Of a stretch of DNA of 64,000 nt, positions 47,959-56,733 are shown piece by piece. The position numbers were made by a program, and so were the translations under genes. The notes under the pieces were generated by a model that saw only the letters and a program-made list of their open reading frames with translations, was not told the origin of the DNA and searched no databases. Source of the stretch: Rhodoplanes sp. Z2-YC6860. Lineage in GTDB: Bacteria > Pseudomonadota > Alphaproteobacteria > Rhizobiales > Xanthobacteraceae. The stretch covers positions 6,346,029-6,410,028 of the forward strand of contig NZ_CP007440.1 of assembly GCF_001579845.1 (NCBI RefSeq), in the 5' to 3' direction. The stretch's first letter is position 1. Each line of letters opens with the position of its first letter.

Positions 47959-48735
47959 TCAAGCCGTTTCGCGTTGCCAATAGACCGCGCGGCGGCGCAC
48001 CAGCATCAGCGCCTGGTCGAGCACCAGACCGCACAGGCCGATGACGATGATCGCCGCATAGACATTGGAGAACGAGAACCGCGTGCTCCAGATCGTGATG
48101 TAGTAGCCGAGGCCGATGGAGTCGCCGATCATCTCGGTGATGACCACAACGATAATGGCAACCGGCAAGGCGATGCGTAGCCCTGAGAAGATGCTCGGAA
48201 GCGCGGCCGGCAGGATCACCCGCCTCAGGATGGTGGCTTTGCTGGCGCCGAAGTTCTGCGCGGTCCAGACCAGCCGGGTCTGGATGCCGCGGAAACCGAA
48301 GTAGCAGGTCACAACGATCGGATAGAGGCATTCGAGAACCGTGAAGGAGATCTTCGATGGCGTGCCGATGCCGAAGATGTAGGTGAACACCGGGAACAGC
48401 GCGATCTTCGGCACCGGATAACCGAGGAAGAAGATCGGCTCGAACAGGTTGCGCCACGTCTCGGAGCGCGCCATCGCGGCCGCGAACGGGATGCCGATCG
48501 CAGCCGCGAGTGCGAACCCAAGCAGCGCGCGGGAGATCGTGACGGCGCCGTGATAGACGAGCTGGCCGTCGGCGATCTCGGCGACCAGCACCGACCAGAC
48601 CTGCATGGGGCTCGGCAACAGCCGCGACTCGACGAAACCGCCGCCGACCGCGACCTGCCAGATGAGCAGCAGCAACGGAATCGAGTACCAGCGGCCGATC
48701 AGGTTCGCGGCTTGTGACGTGATTTGCGCGATCAT
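47959..48735 (-). CDS. NMT1-type ABC transporter permease
   Basis: A 258-residue SsuC/TauC-like permease with about six membrane segments. FFLGYPVPKIALFPVFTYIFGIG is followed by the EAA loop LVWTAQNFGASKATILRRVILPAALPSIFSGLRIALPVAIIVVVITEMIG. The start overlaps the stop of the adjacent permease (ATGA). Together the two probably form a heterodimeric channel, a less common arrangement in this family. Confidence 0.9.
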   Translation of the reverse strand: MIAQITSQAANLIGRWYSIPLLLLIWQVAVGGGFVESRLLPSPMQVWSVLVAEIADGQLVYHGAVTISRALLGFALAAAIGIPFAAAMARSETWRNLFEPIFFLGYPVPKIALFPVFTYIFGIGTPSKISFTVLECLYPIVVTCYFGFRGIQTRLVWTAQNFGASKATILRRVILPAALPSIFSGLRIALPVAIIVVVITEMIGDSIGLGYYITIWSTRFSFSNVYAAIIVIGLCGLVLDQALMLVRRRAVYWQRETA

Positions 48736-49508
48736 CGCACCACCTGCTCTTCGGTGCCGATGAGATGGCCTTTCAGCACGTGACCGCGGATCGCCATGAG
48801 GATGCGGTCGCTGAGAAAGCCCAGAATGGCAAAGCACGTGATACCGGCGAGCATCTGGTCGAAGCGAACCCATTCCTCGCCAGCGCTGATGATGTTGGCG
48901 AGGCCGACCTTCGAGCCGATCAGCTCGGCGGCGAACAACACGACAAAGGCATGCGCCAGCCCGATGCGGATGCCGGAAAAGAGCTGCGGTGCCGCCGCCG
49001 GAATGATGACACGGAGGAAGATCGTGCGCTTGGGCGTGCCCATGTTCTGTGCCGCCCAAACGAGAGTCCGGTTGATCGACAGAATGGCGTGGCGCGAGGC
49101 GATGAAGATCGGAAAGAACACCGAAAACGCGATGATGCTGATCTTCGAGGCGTGCCCGAGACCGAACAGCAGCAGGAACACCGGCAGGAACGCGATCTTC
49201 GGAATCGAAAACAGAAACGATACGAGTGGATCGAAGAAATGCCGCACGCCCGGCACCATGCCGGCGCCAAGTCCCGCCACGATGCCGGTCACCATGCCGA
49301 TGAGGAATCCGAGCGCCACACGATAAAGACTCGCCGCAAGCGCAGTCGGCAATTCGCCCGACGCCGTCAGCTCCCACAGCGCCGCAATGATGTCCGACGG
49401 TACCGAGAGATAACGCGGCAGGAGGTCGAGACGGCCGAACACCTCCCATGCGACGAGCGTCGCGACAGGAATCGTCCAGTTCAGCAGCAGGGCCCGGTTG
49501 AGCCTCAC
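48732..49508 (-). CDS. NMT1-type ABC transporter permease
   Basis: A 258-residue permease paralogous to its neighbour. GTG 49508 overlaps the ATPase stop (GTGA). It shows LFSIPKIAFLPVFLLLFGLG and the EAA loop LVWAAQNMGTPKRTIFLRVIIPAAAPQLFSGIRIGLAHAFVVLFAAELIG. Membrane segments are as expected for six helices. Confidence 0.9.
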   Translation of the reverse strand: MRLNRALLLNWTIPVATLVAWEVFGRLDLLPRYLSVPSDIIAALWELTASGELPTALAASLYRVALGFLIGMVTGIVAGLGAGMVPGVRHFFDPLVSFLFSIPKIAFLPVFLLLFGLGHASKISIIAFSVFFPIFIASRHAILSINRTLVWAAQNMGTPKRTIFLRVIIPAAAPQLFSGIRIGLAHAFVVLFAAELIGSKVGLANIISAGEEWVRFDQMLAGITCFAILGFLSDRILMAIRGHVLKGHLIGTEEQVVR

Positions 49509-50287
49509 GCCTCCTCCAGCGCTCGCGCCTTCAGCACCTCGTCGCGCAGCAGGTCCCAGACCTGGACCCGCAGATCGAGATATTCCTTCGACTTGCGGAA
49601 CTCGCCACTCCGCTCGATCGCGGGAATCCGGATGTCCGCCTTGATGCGGCCCGGCCGCGCCGCGAACACGATCAGGCGCGTCGCGAGATAGATCGACTCG
49701 TCGATATCGTGGGTGACGAACAGCGCGGTCTTGCGCGCGTTCCGCCAGATGGACTGCAATTCCTCCTGAAGCAGTTCGCGCGTCTGCGAATCCAGCGCGC
49801 CGAACGGCTCGTCCATCAGCAGCACATCCGGATCGAGCGCGAACAACCGCGCCAGCGCGACGCGCTGCTTCATGCCGCCGCTGAGCTGTCCCGGATAGAG
49901 ATCGGCGTAACGCGCGAGATGAACGAGATTGAGATAGTCGCGCGCTCTGGCGAGCCGCTCGGCCTTGGCCATGCCCTTCATTTCCAGCGGCCAGGCGACA
50001 TTCTCCAGTGCGGTCAGCCAAGGAAACAACGACAGATCCTGGAACATCATGCCGCGGTCGGGGCCCGGCGCGCCGACCGGCCGCCCGTTGAGGCGCATCT
50101 CGCCGCCCGACGCCGGCTCGAAGCCGCCGACGATATGCAGGAACGTGCTTTTGCCGCAGCCCGACGGCCCGACGATCGAAACGAACTCGTGTTCCTCGAT
50201 CGACAGCGAGAGCTTGTCGATGGCCGTGACGGTGCGACCATTGCTGACGAACGTCTTGTCGAGGTCTTTCACTTCGAGCAGCGGCAT
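49505..50287 (-). CDS. NMT1-type ABC transporter ATPase
   Basis: A 260-residue ATPase from ATG 50287; an ATG at 50341 or 50359 would add a Lys/Cys-containing leader with no family match. Walker A is GPSGCGKSTFLHIVGG, the Q-loop is MMFQDLSLFPWLTA, the signature is LSGGMKQRVALARLFALDP, Walker B is VLLMDEPFGALDSQTR, and the H-loop is LFVTHDIDESIYLATR. It starts the minus-strand cluster that runs down to the TauD-like gene. No binding protein gene is attached. Confidence 0.91.
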   Translation of the reverse strand: MPLLEVKDLDKTFVSNGRTVTAIDKLSLSIEEHEFVSIVGPSGCGKSTFLHIVGGFEPASGGEMRLNGRPVGAPGPDRGMMFQDLSLFPWLTALENVAWPLEMKGMAKAERLARARDYLNLVHLARYADLYPGQLSGGMKQRVALARLFALDPDVLLMDEPFGALDSQTRELLQEELQSIWRNARKTALFVTHDIDESIYLATRLIVFAARPGRIKADIRIPAIERSGEFRKSKEYLDLRVQVWDLLRDEVLKARALEEA

Positions 50288-50400
50288 CACCAACTCTTGC
50301 AGGCATGACGGCTTTCGACAAGACTTCAGTTTGTCACTCATCGTTGGTTTGTCGGTCATCGTTCCGCTTCGCGGATACTTGCAGTTGAAAGTTTCGCGCC

Positions 50401-52020
50401 GTGCCCAGCACGCCTGAATTCGATTACGTGATTGTCGGCGCGGGCTCCGCCGGTTGCGTGCTCGCGGGGCGCTTGAGCGCCGATCCTTCGGTGCGCGTGC
50501 TGCTGCTCGAAGCCGGCGGCTGGGACTGGCATCCGCTGATTCGCATTCCGCTCGGGGTCGGGCGCATCTGGGGCTTCGATCGTTTCGACTGGGGCTACGA
50601 GACCGAGCCGGAGCCTCATGCCGGCGGCCGCCGCATCGAGACCGCTCGCGGCAAGGTGATCGGCGGCTCGCATTCGATCAACGCGATGGGTTACATCCGC
50701 GGCCATCGCGGCGACTATGACCGCTGGGCATCACATCAACTGCCCGGCTGGTCCTACGAAGACGTGCTGCCCTACTTCAAGCGAGCCGAGACCTGGGAAG
50801 ACGGCGAGACGCCTCATCGCGGCGGCAACGGCCCGCTCTATGTGCGCAAGACCAAGGACCTCGATCCGCTCTACGGCGCCTATATCGAGGCAGGTTTGCA
50901 GGCCGGGCATCCGTTCACCGAGGACTACAACGGCGCCGAGCAGCATGGTTTCGCCTGGGCGCAATGGACCATCCGCCGCGGCCGCCGCGACACCACGGCG
51001 CGCGGCTATCTGCATCCGGCGCTTCGCCGCGGCAATCTCGCGGTTTGTACGAACGCGCCGACGCAGCGGATCGTGCTGGAGGGCCAGCGTGCGGTCGGCG
51101 TCGAATTCCGCCGTCATGGCGCGAGCCAGATCGTGCGCGCCGCGCGCGAGGTGATCGTCTGCGCGGGCTCGATCAACACGCCGCAGTTGCTGATGCTGTC
51201 GGGCATCGGCGATCCGGATCATCTGCGGCAGTTTTCCATCGACGTGCGCGTGCCGCGGCGCGACGTCGGCTGCAATCTTCAGGATCACTATTCGACCGGA
51301 CTCGCGCATGAGCGCCGCGAGCCTGGACCGTTTGTCGCAGCGACCCGCTTCGACCGGCTCGCCTTCAACTTCGCGCGCGCCTATGTGGCCGGCACCGGTC
51401 CCGCGACCGATGTGCCGAGCGGCTTCATGGCCTTCGTGAAGACCGACCCGGCGCTCGCGATGCCGGACATCCAATTTCTGTTCCGTTCCGGACCTTCGAA
51501 CGCGGGCCCGTGGTTTCCGGGAATTCGTTCGGCATGGCAGGACGCGTTCATCTGCCGGCCGATCCTGCTGCGGCCGAAGAGCCGCGGCACCATCCGGCTG
51601 CGTTCGGCCGATCCGAACGATCGGCCGCGCATTCAGCAGAACTTCCTGAGCGACGGGCGCGACCTGCCGGTGCTGCGCACGGGCCTGCGACTCCTTCGCG
51701 AGGTGGCGGCACAGCCGGCGCTGAAGCCGTTCTGCGGGCGCGAGATCGGCCCGGGCGATGCGACAAAAAGCGATGCGGAGGTGGACAACTACATCCGCCA
51801 GAATGGCGCCACCGCGCATCATCCCTGCGGCACGTGCCGCATGGGCGCGGACAGCGAGGCCGTGGTCGATGCTGAGCTCCGCGTGAACGGCGTCGAAGGT
51901 TTGCGCATCGCCGATGCATCGGTGATGCCGGATCTCGTCGGCGGCAACATCAACGCCGCCGTCATCATGATCGCGGAGAAGGCGGCAGACATGATCCGCG
52001 GCACCATCAAACCGCGATAG
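50401..52020 (+). CDS. GMC-family FAD oxidoreductase (choline dehydrogenase-like)
   Basis: A 539-residue flavoenzyme that oxidises an alcohol. The ADP-binding motif is DYVIVGAGSAGCVLAGRLS, followed by VLLLEAGGWD. GKVIGGSHSINAMGYIRGHRGDYDRW is the GMC signature 1 region, and VCAGSINTPQLLMLSGIG is signature 2. The C-terminal catalytic His pair lies in ATAHHPCGTCRMG and the FAD-contact VVDAELRVNGVEGLRIADASVMP. The start is GTG 50401. It is divergent from the ATPase gene, sharing a 113-base gap. The natural alcohol is unknown. Confidence 0.92.
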   Translation: MPSTPEFDYVIVGAGSAGCVLAGRLSADPSVRVLLLEAGGWDWHPLIRIPLGVGRIWGFDRFDWGYETEPEPHAGGRRIETARGKVIGGSHSINAMGYIRGHRGDYDRWASHQLPGWSYEDVLPYFKRAETWEDGETPHRGGNGPLYVRKTKDLDPLYGAYIEAGLQAGHPFTEDYNGAEQHGFAWAQWTIRRGRRDTTARGYLHPALRRGNLAVCTNAPTQRIVLEGQRAVGVEFRRHGASQIVRAAREVIVCAGSINTPQLLMLSGIGDPDHLRQFSIDVRVPRRDVGCNLQDHYSTGLAHERREPGPFVAATRFDRLAFNFARAYVAGTGPATDVPSGFMAFVKTDPALAMPDIQFLFRSGPSNAGPWFPGIRSAWQDAFICRPILLRPKSRGTIRLRSADPNDRPRIQQNFLSDGRDLPVLRTGLRLLREVAAQPALKPFCGREIGPGDATKSDAEVDNYIRQNGATAHHPCGTCRMGADSEAVVDAELRVNGVEGLRIADASVMPDLVGGNINAAVIMIAEKAADMIRGTIKPR

Positions 52021-52104
52021 CCTCGTGGATGAACAGAACAAGGCGGACACAGGAGTTGCATCGATGCCTAACAGGATGCACTGCGCTGATCGATCGGGGG
52101 AGCC

Positions 52105-53109
52105 ATGATCCGTTCCTTTGAAAATTTTTCCCGACATGTCGCATTGATTGTACTGGCGACAGGTTCGGCCTGGATGTGGCCTGCGACTGCCAGCCGCGCG
52201 CAGGACAATTATCCGTCGAAACCCATTCAGGTCGTCGTCACGACCGCAGCCGGCGGCGCTCTCGATCTCGTCGCGCGAACCACCACCGACCGTCTGGCCG
52301 AGGCCCTCGGGCAGCCGATGATCATCGACAACCAGCCCGCCGGAAACGGCACCGTCGCCGCTGGCCAGTTTGTCAGGGCCGTGCCGGACGGTCACACGCT
52401 GATGATGGTCGTCGACAGCACCGTGACCATCAATCCGCATCTCTACAAGAACATCGCATACGACCCGTTTCGAGATTTTGCGCCGGTGAGCCTGATCACC
52501 CGCGTGCCGCTGGTTCTGGTCGGAAATCCGACGCTGCCGCCCAAAGACCTGCGGGAGCTGATCGCCTACGCCAAAGCCAATCCGGGAAAGCTCAACTACG
52601 CCTCCACCGGCGTCGGGACACAGCTTCACATCGGCATGGAGCTGTTCAAGCTTCAGTCCGGCACCGACATCGTCCACGTGCCCTATCGCGCCACGACCGG
52701 CGCCATCGCCGACCTGCTCGGCGGCCGCATCGACCTCGGGCTGGTCGGGATCACGTCCGCCAAGACCTATCTGGAATCGGGACAGCTTCGCGCCTACGCC
52801 ATCGCCGCGCCGCAACGTTCGACGCTCCTGCCGAACGTTCCCACCATGCAGGAGGCCGGCTTGCCGGGCGTCGAGGTGCGTTCGTGGTTCGGCATGTACG
52901 CGCCGGCGAAGACTCCGGCCGCGGTCGTGACGCGGCTCGCGCAGGAGATCAAAAAAGCCGCGACGGATCCCAAATTCGTCTCCGCGCTGACACCGCAAGG
53001 CATGCAGATCATCGCCTCGACGCCGGACGAAATGCTGCAAGCCATGCGCGAGGATTCCGAGAAGTGGGGCAAGGTGATCCGCGACACCGGCACAACCATC
53101 AATCAATGA
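52105..53109 (+). CDS. Tripartite tricarboxylate transporter binding protein (TctC/Bug family)
   Basis: A 334-residue periplasmic protein with GGGGGAGCC before the ATG and a signal peptide ending near ATASRAQDNYPSKPIQ. Bug/TctC features are PIQVVVTTAAGGALDLVARTTTDRLAEALGQPMIIDNQPAGNG, GKLNYASTGVGTQLHIGMELFKLQSGTDIVHVPYR, and LPNVPTMQEAGLPGVEV. No tctA or tctB membrane genes are in the window, so it is an orphan that must pair with distant subunits or serve as a sensor ligand-binder. Confidence 0.92.
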   Translation: MIRSFENFSRHVALIVLATGSAWMWPATASRAQDNYPSKPIQVVVTTAAGGALDLVARTTTDRLAEALGQPMIIDNQPAGNGTVAAGQFVRAVPDGHTLMMVVDSTVTINPHLYKNIAYDPFRDFAPVSLITRVPLVLVGNPTLPPKDLRELIAYAKANPGKLNYASTGVGTQLHIGMELFKLQSGTDIVHVPYRATTGAIADLLGGRIDLGLVGITSAKTYLESGQLRAYAIAAPQRSTLLPNVPTMQEAGLPGVEVRSWFGMYAPAKTPAAVVTRLAQEIKKAATDPKFVSALTPQGMQIIASTPDEMLQAMREDSEKWGKVIRDTGTTINQ

Positions 53110-53172
53110 TCGCGCGAGCAGATCGGCGCGCCCTATAGTGGCCGGCGGCGGAACGGTTCGGAGGACGGTGCG

Positions 53173-53895
53173 ATGGGCTTCACGTTGTGGCGCGGCGTCG
53201 TTGGTCTAGTGAGGCCGACGCGGCGGCCGGGCACGCTGGAAGAACTGATCCGAATCCTGCCGGAAGGCATCGGCGTCATTCCGTTGCTTCTCAACTTCAA
53301 GGCGGGCAGCAACGAGGAATTTCTGAACTCCATCCCGCTATACGAGCAATATGTCGCCGAGCTTGCGGAGCAGGCCGTGGACCTCATCATCCTGTCCGGC
53401 GCGCCGCCGTTCATGCTGCTCGGTCCCGAGAAGGAGGCGGCACTGACGCGCCGGCTGGAGGACAAATTCGGGATTCCGGTCGTGACCGACCCGCAATTGC
53501 AGGTCGCGGGGCTGCACGCGATGAAGATCAAAAAATTCATCGGCGCGAGCTATTCGGCGCTGCAGAACAAGATCGTGCTGGACTACATGACGCAGGCGGG
53601 CTTCACGGCGCTTTCCATGGAGCCGATCGACGTGCCCTTCGATCAGGTCGCGCAAATTTCAGTCGAAACGCTCTATGCGCATGTGAAGGGGCTCTATCGA
53701 AAGCATCCCGAAGCCGACGGCGTCTATATCCAGGGCGGCGGCTGGCAGACCGCCCGCGTCGTCGAGCTCCTGGAAAATGATCTTCAGATTCCCGTGGTCC
53801 ATGCGACGATCTGCGAGGCATGGCGGATTCACAAGCAGTTGAGTGTCAGAACGACGACACCGGGCTTCGGCCGTCTGCTGGCCGAGCTGCCTTGA
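53173..53895 (+). CDS. Asp/Glu racemase-superfamily protein (maleate isomerase / arylmalonate decarboxylase-like) lacking catalytic Cys
   Basis: A 240-residue protein resembling AMDase and maleate isomerase: ADGVYIQGGGWQTARVVELLENDLQIPVVHATICEAWRI matches their C-terminal half. In those enzymes the second catalytic Cys sits in SCGG; here that site is QGGG (residues 187-190). The first site, Cys in maleate isomerase or Gly in AMDase, is SGAPP (75-79). The only Cys is residue 214. The protein may therefore use other chemistry or be non-catalytic. It follows the TctC gene by 63 bases with GGAGG upstream. Confidence 0.78.
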   Translation: MGFTLWRGVVGLVRPTRRPGTLEELIRILPEGIGVIPLLLNFKAGSNEEFLNSIPLYEQYVAELAEQAVDLIILSGAPPFMLLGPEKEAALTRRLEDKFGIPVVTDPQLQVAGLHAMKIKKFIGASYSALQNKIVLDYMTQAGFTALSMEPIDVPFDQVAQISVETLYAHVKGLYRKHPEADGVYIQGGGWQTARVVELLENDLQIPVVHATICEAWRIHKQLSVRTTTPGFGRLLAELP

Positions 53896-53914
53896 TGCGG
53901 GACGGGCGCGTTCG

Positions 53915-54904
53915 CTAGTTCGGCAGATAGCTCGCGTCGACCAGCGCCTTGATGTCGGCGGTCTTCTTCTGAAAGCCCGCCTTGATCTGAAACTCCTGCA
54001 TCTTGGCAAGAGCTTCGGCGTCGGGCCGCAGCGTCGGATCGCGATAGTAGTCGTCCATCGTCAGGTAAACGTCGGGGCTGACCCGCACCATCTTGGCGTC
54101 GATCAAGAGCTGACGCGCCTCTTTCGGCTTCTCGAGATAGTACTTGGTCGTGTCCTTGACGTCGGACAGGAAGTCGCGCACCGCCGCCGCGTTCTTCTTC
54201 AGGAACTCGTCCTTGCCGGCGATGACGATCAGTTCCTCGTCGAACGGCACGCCATACTTGGCGTCGAACAGCTTCCTCACCTTGGCCTGCTTCTCAAGCA
54301 GCGCCGCGAACGGCTGCGGAAACTCGCCGACATCGACCTTGCCGGCGCGCATCGCCTCCTGCATGGCCGGGAACGGCACCGGCGCAATGGTGACGTCCTT
54401 GTCGGTGAGACCGTGCTTCTCCAGCGCCGAGCGGAGCCAGAGATGACCCGCAGTCGAGAAGCCGTTGATGCCGACGATCTTGCCCTTCATATCCGGCACC
54501 GATTTGATCGGCGAGCTGTCCGGCACATAGAATGCCGTGCTGAAGGCGCGCGAGCTTTCCCGCGACAGCGATGCGATGATCTTGGCCGACACGCCTTCGG
54601 CGGCGGCGAACACCACGCCGGTCGCCGAGCCCTGCGACAGATCGATCGCGCCGGCCTCGAAGGCCTGGGCGCGCTTGTCGGAGCCCTGGAAGCGCGTGGC
54701 GTCGAGCTTGTAGGTCTTGCCGTTGTGCTTGCCGAGTTCGGGCTTGGCGATCAGCAGCCACACCTGCTCTTCGGCCGCGCCGCCATAACCGAGCCGCAGC
54801 GTCACCGGATCCGCGGCGCGCGCCGGCGTTGTCGCGAACCCGCCAACGAGACCGGTCGCAGCGAAGCCGCACAGCACGTGACGCCGATGGATGATCGATT
54901 TCAT
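53915..54904 (-). CDS. NMT1/SsuA-family ABC substrate-binding protein
   Basis: A 329-residue protein. ATG 54904 has GCAGGAG upstream and opens a signal region with an Arg pair (KSIIHRRHVLCGFAATGLVGGFATTPARA), possibly Tat-type. The mature sequence begins ADPVTLRLGYGG and has SPIKSVPDMKGKIVGINGF and AMRAGKVDVGEFPQPF. It is divergent from the ABC operon at 55123 across a 218-base gap. That operon has its own binding protein, so this one may be a second ligand receptor for it or may serve the receptor-less permeases at 47959-49508. Confidence 0.9.
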   Translation of the reverse strand: MKSIIHRRHVLCGFAATGLVGGFATTPARAADPVTLRLGYGGAAEEQVWLLIAKPELGKHNGKTYKLDATRFQGSDKRAQAFEAGAIDLSQGSATGVVFAAAEGVSAKIIASLSRESSRAFSTAFYVPDSSPIKSVPDMKGKIVGINGFSTAGHLWLRSALEKHGLTDKDVTIAPVPFPAMQEAMRAGKVDVGEFPQPFAALLEKQAKVRKLFDAKYGVPFDEELIVIAGKDEFLKKNAAAVRDFLSDVKDTTKYYLEKPKEARQLLIDAKMVRVSPDVYLTMDDYYRDPTLRPDAEALAKMQEFQIKAGFQKKTADIKALVDASYLPN

Positions 54905-55059
54905 ATTGGCTCGCTCCTGCAACCGACTGTGCGGCCCGGCGGCCGTGGCGAAGCTTACCGAAATGGGTTGGCATCGCAACATGTCGCGCGCTGCGGCATG
55001 GTCGCACCGGCATGCGCTCAAATAGGCAGCAAAACGCCGCTCCAAACGCCCCGGAAATT

Positions 55060-55093
55060 AGCTTGACACTAAGATAATTCACATCAGGATAGT
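55060..55093 (+). promoter_or_regulatory. Candidate promoter and overlapping operator-like site ahead of the ABC operon
   Basis: TTGACA (55063-55068) is a perfect -35 hexamer; GATAGT at 55088-55093 is a possible -10 with a 19-base spacer. The 16 bases 55060-55075 match the MarR-associated palindrome found at 60306-60321 (read on the minus strand) at 12 of 16 positions, so a shared regulator could cover the -35. Both points are by-eye motif readings. Confidence 0.35.
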
Positions 55094-55122
55094 TCGATCA
55101 CACACGGTTCTCTGGAAGGTCG

Positions 55123-55932
55123 ATGGACGTCTGGGTCAAGGAAGTTCGCAAGGTCTGGAGCGGACGGCTCGGCCATGACGTTGTTGCGCTCGAGACAACC
55201 AACCACCGCTTTCCGTCGGGTCGATTCACCTGCCTGCTCGGCCCCTCGGGCTGCGGCAAGAGCACGCTCATTCAGATCGTCGGCGGGCTCGAGCCTGCCA
55301 CCTCCGGTGAGGTCATCATCACCGGCGCCGACGAGGACCGACCGCAGCCGCTCGGCAAGCACTCGGTGATGATGTGGCAGGGGCTGAACCTGTTCCCGTG
55401 GCGCAATGTCATCGACAACGTCGCTTTCGGACTTGAGATGCAGGGCGTGCCGCGCGAACAGCGTTATGAGCGCGCCCGCGCGCTGATCACGTCCGTCGGC
55501 CTGCGCGGCTTCGAGCAGCACCGGCCCGGCCAGCTTTCCGGCGGCATGCGGCAGCGCGTGGCGCTGGCCCGCGCGCTGATCATGGAGCGGCCGATTCTGC
55601 TGATGGACGAGCCGTTCGCCGCCCTCGACGCCCAGACCAAGATCGTGATGCAGGAAGAGCTCCTTCGCATCTTCGACGAGACACACAAGACCATCCTGTT
55701 CGTCACCCACGCCATCGAGGAAGCCATCCTGCTCGGCGACGAGGTCGTGGTGATGACGGCGCGGCCCGGACGCATCAAGGAGGTGATCCCGGTGCACCTG
55801 CCGCGGCCGCGGCATCTGGAGATGGTCAACACCAAGGAGTTCGGCGAGCTGTTCGACCACACCTTCCACCTGATCCGTGACGAAGTGAACGCCGCCATGG
55901 CGCAGCAGGCCGAAATGGTGGCCCACGGATGA
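55123..55932 (+). CDS. NMT1-type ABC transporter ATPase
   Basis: A 269-residue ATPase. GGAAGG precedes ATG 55123. Walker A is GPSGCGKSTLIQIVGG, the Q-loop is MMWQGLNLFPWRNV, the signature is LSGGMRQRVALARALIMER, Walker B is ILLMDEPFAALDAQTK, and the H-loop is LFVTHAIEEAILLGDEV. It heads an ATPase-permease-binding protein operon; the stop overlaps the permease start by 4 bases. Confidence 0.92.
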   Translation: MDVWVKEVRKVWSGRLGHDVVALETTNHRFPSGRFTCLLGPSGCGKSTLIQIVGGLEPATSGEVIITGADEDRPQPLGKHSVMMWQGLNLFPWRNVIDNVAFGLEMQGVPREQRYERARALITSVGLRGFEQHRPGQLSGGMRQRVALARALIMERPILLMDEPFAALDAQTKIVMQEELLRIFDETHKTILFVTHAIEEAILLGDEVVVMTARPGRIKEVIPVHLPRPRHLEMVNTKEFGELFDHTFHLIRDEVNAAMAQQAEMVAHG

Positions 55933-56723
55933 GCGGAAAGTCGAAAGCAAGCTGGGGCCGCATTGCCGAACTGTCGCTGCCGACGCTCAGTGTCGTGGCC
56001 TTCGTCGTGCTGTGGGAGGTGATCGTGCGCTGGCGCGGCATCGCGCCGATCTTCCTGCCGGCGCCCTCCTCCATCGCGACCACGCTCTGGGACATGATCC
56101 TGAACGGCACGATGGAGTATCACGTCGGCGTCACGGTGCTGCGCATCTTCGCGGGCTTCCTGGTGGCGGCCGTCACCGGCATCGCGCTCGGCATGCTGAT
56201 GGGCATGTCGCGGATCGTCGCGCGCGTCGCCGACATCTGGATCGCGGCGCTTTATCCACTGCCGAAGATCTCGCTCATCCCGCTGCTGATCATCTGGCTC
56301 GGAACCGGCGAGGCCTACCGCATCGTGATCAGCGCGATCACGGCCTTCTTTCCGATCGTGATGAGCACCTATTCCGGCATCCGCCAGGCCGACCGCGGGC
56401 TGATCAAGGCCGCGAAGGACCTGGGCGCCAACACGCGGCAGATCCAGTTCAAGGTGGTGATCCCCGCCGCCATGCCGAGCATTCTCTCAGGGCTCCAGCT
56501 CGGCATGGGCGTGACCATCATCCTGATCGTCGCGGCTGAAATGATCGGCGGCTCGAGCCAGAGCGGCATGGGCTACCTGCTCATCAACTCGGGCCAAGTC
56601 ATGGAAACCGAAAAGGTTTTCGCGAGCCTCGTGGTGCTCGCTGTGCTGGGCGCCGTGATCATCAAGCTGCAGCAATGGGGCGATCGCAAGATCGCGCCCT
56701 GGGCCGAGACCGAAGACCGATAG
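55929..56723 (+). CDS. NMT1-type ABC transporter permease
   Basis: A 264-residue SsuC-like permease with six predicted helices. AALYPLPKISLIPLLIIWLGTG is followed by the EAA loop LIKAAKDLGANTRQIQFKVVIPAAMPSILSGLQLGMGVTIILIVAAEMIGG. It overlaps the ATPase gene (ATGA) and is followed by the binding protein gene after 10 bases. Confidence 0.92.
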   Translation: MSGKSKASWGRIAELSLPTLSVVAFVVLWEVIVRWRGIAPIFLPAPSSIATTLWDMILNGTMEYHVGVTVLRIFAGFLVAAVTGIALGMLMGMSRIVARVADIWIAALYPLPKISLIPLLIIWLGTGEAYRIVISAITAFFPIVMSTYSGIRQADRGLIKAAKDLGANTRQIQFKVVIPAAMPSILSGLQLGMGVTIILIVAAEMIGGSSQSGMGYLLINSGQVMETEKVFASLVVLAVLGAVIIKLQQWGDRKIAPWAETEDR

Positions 56724-56733
56724 CACGAGGAGA

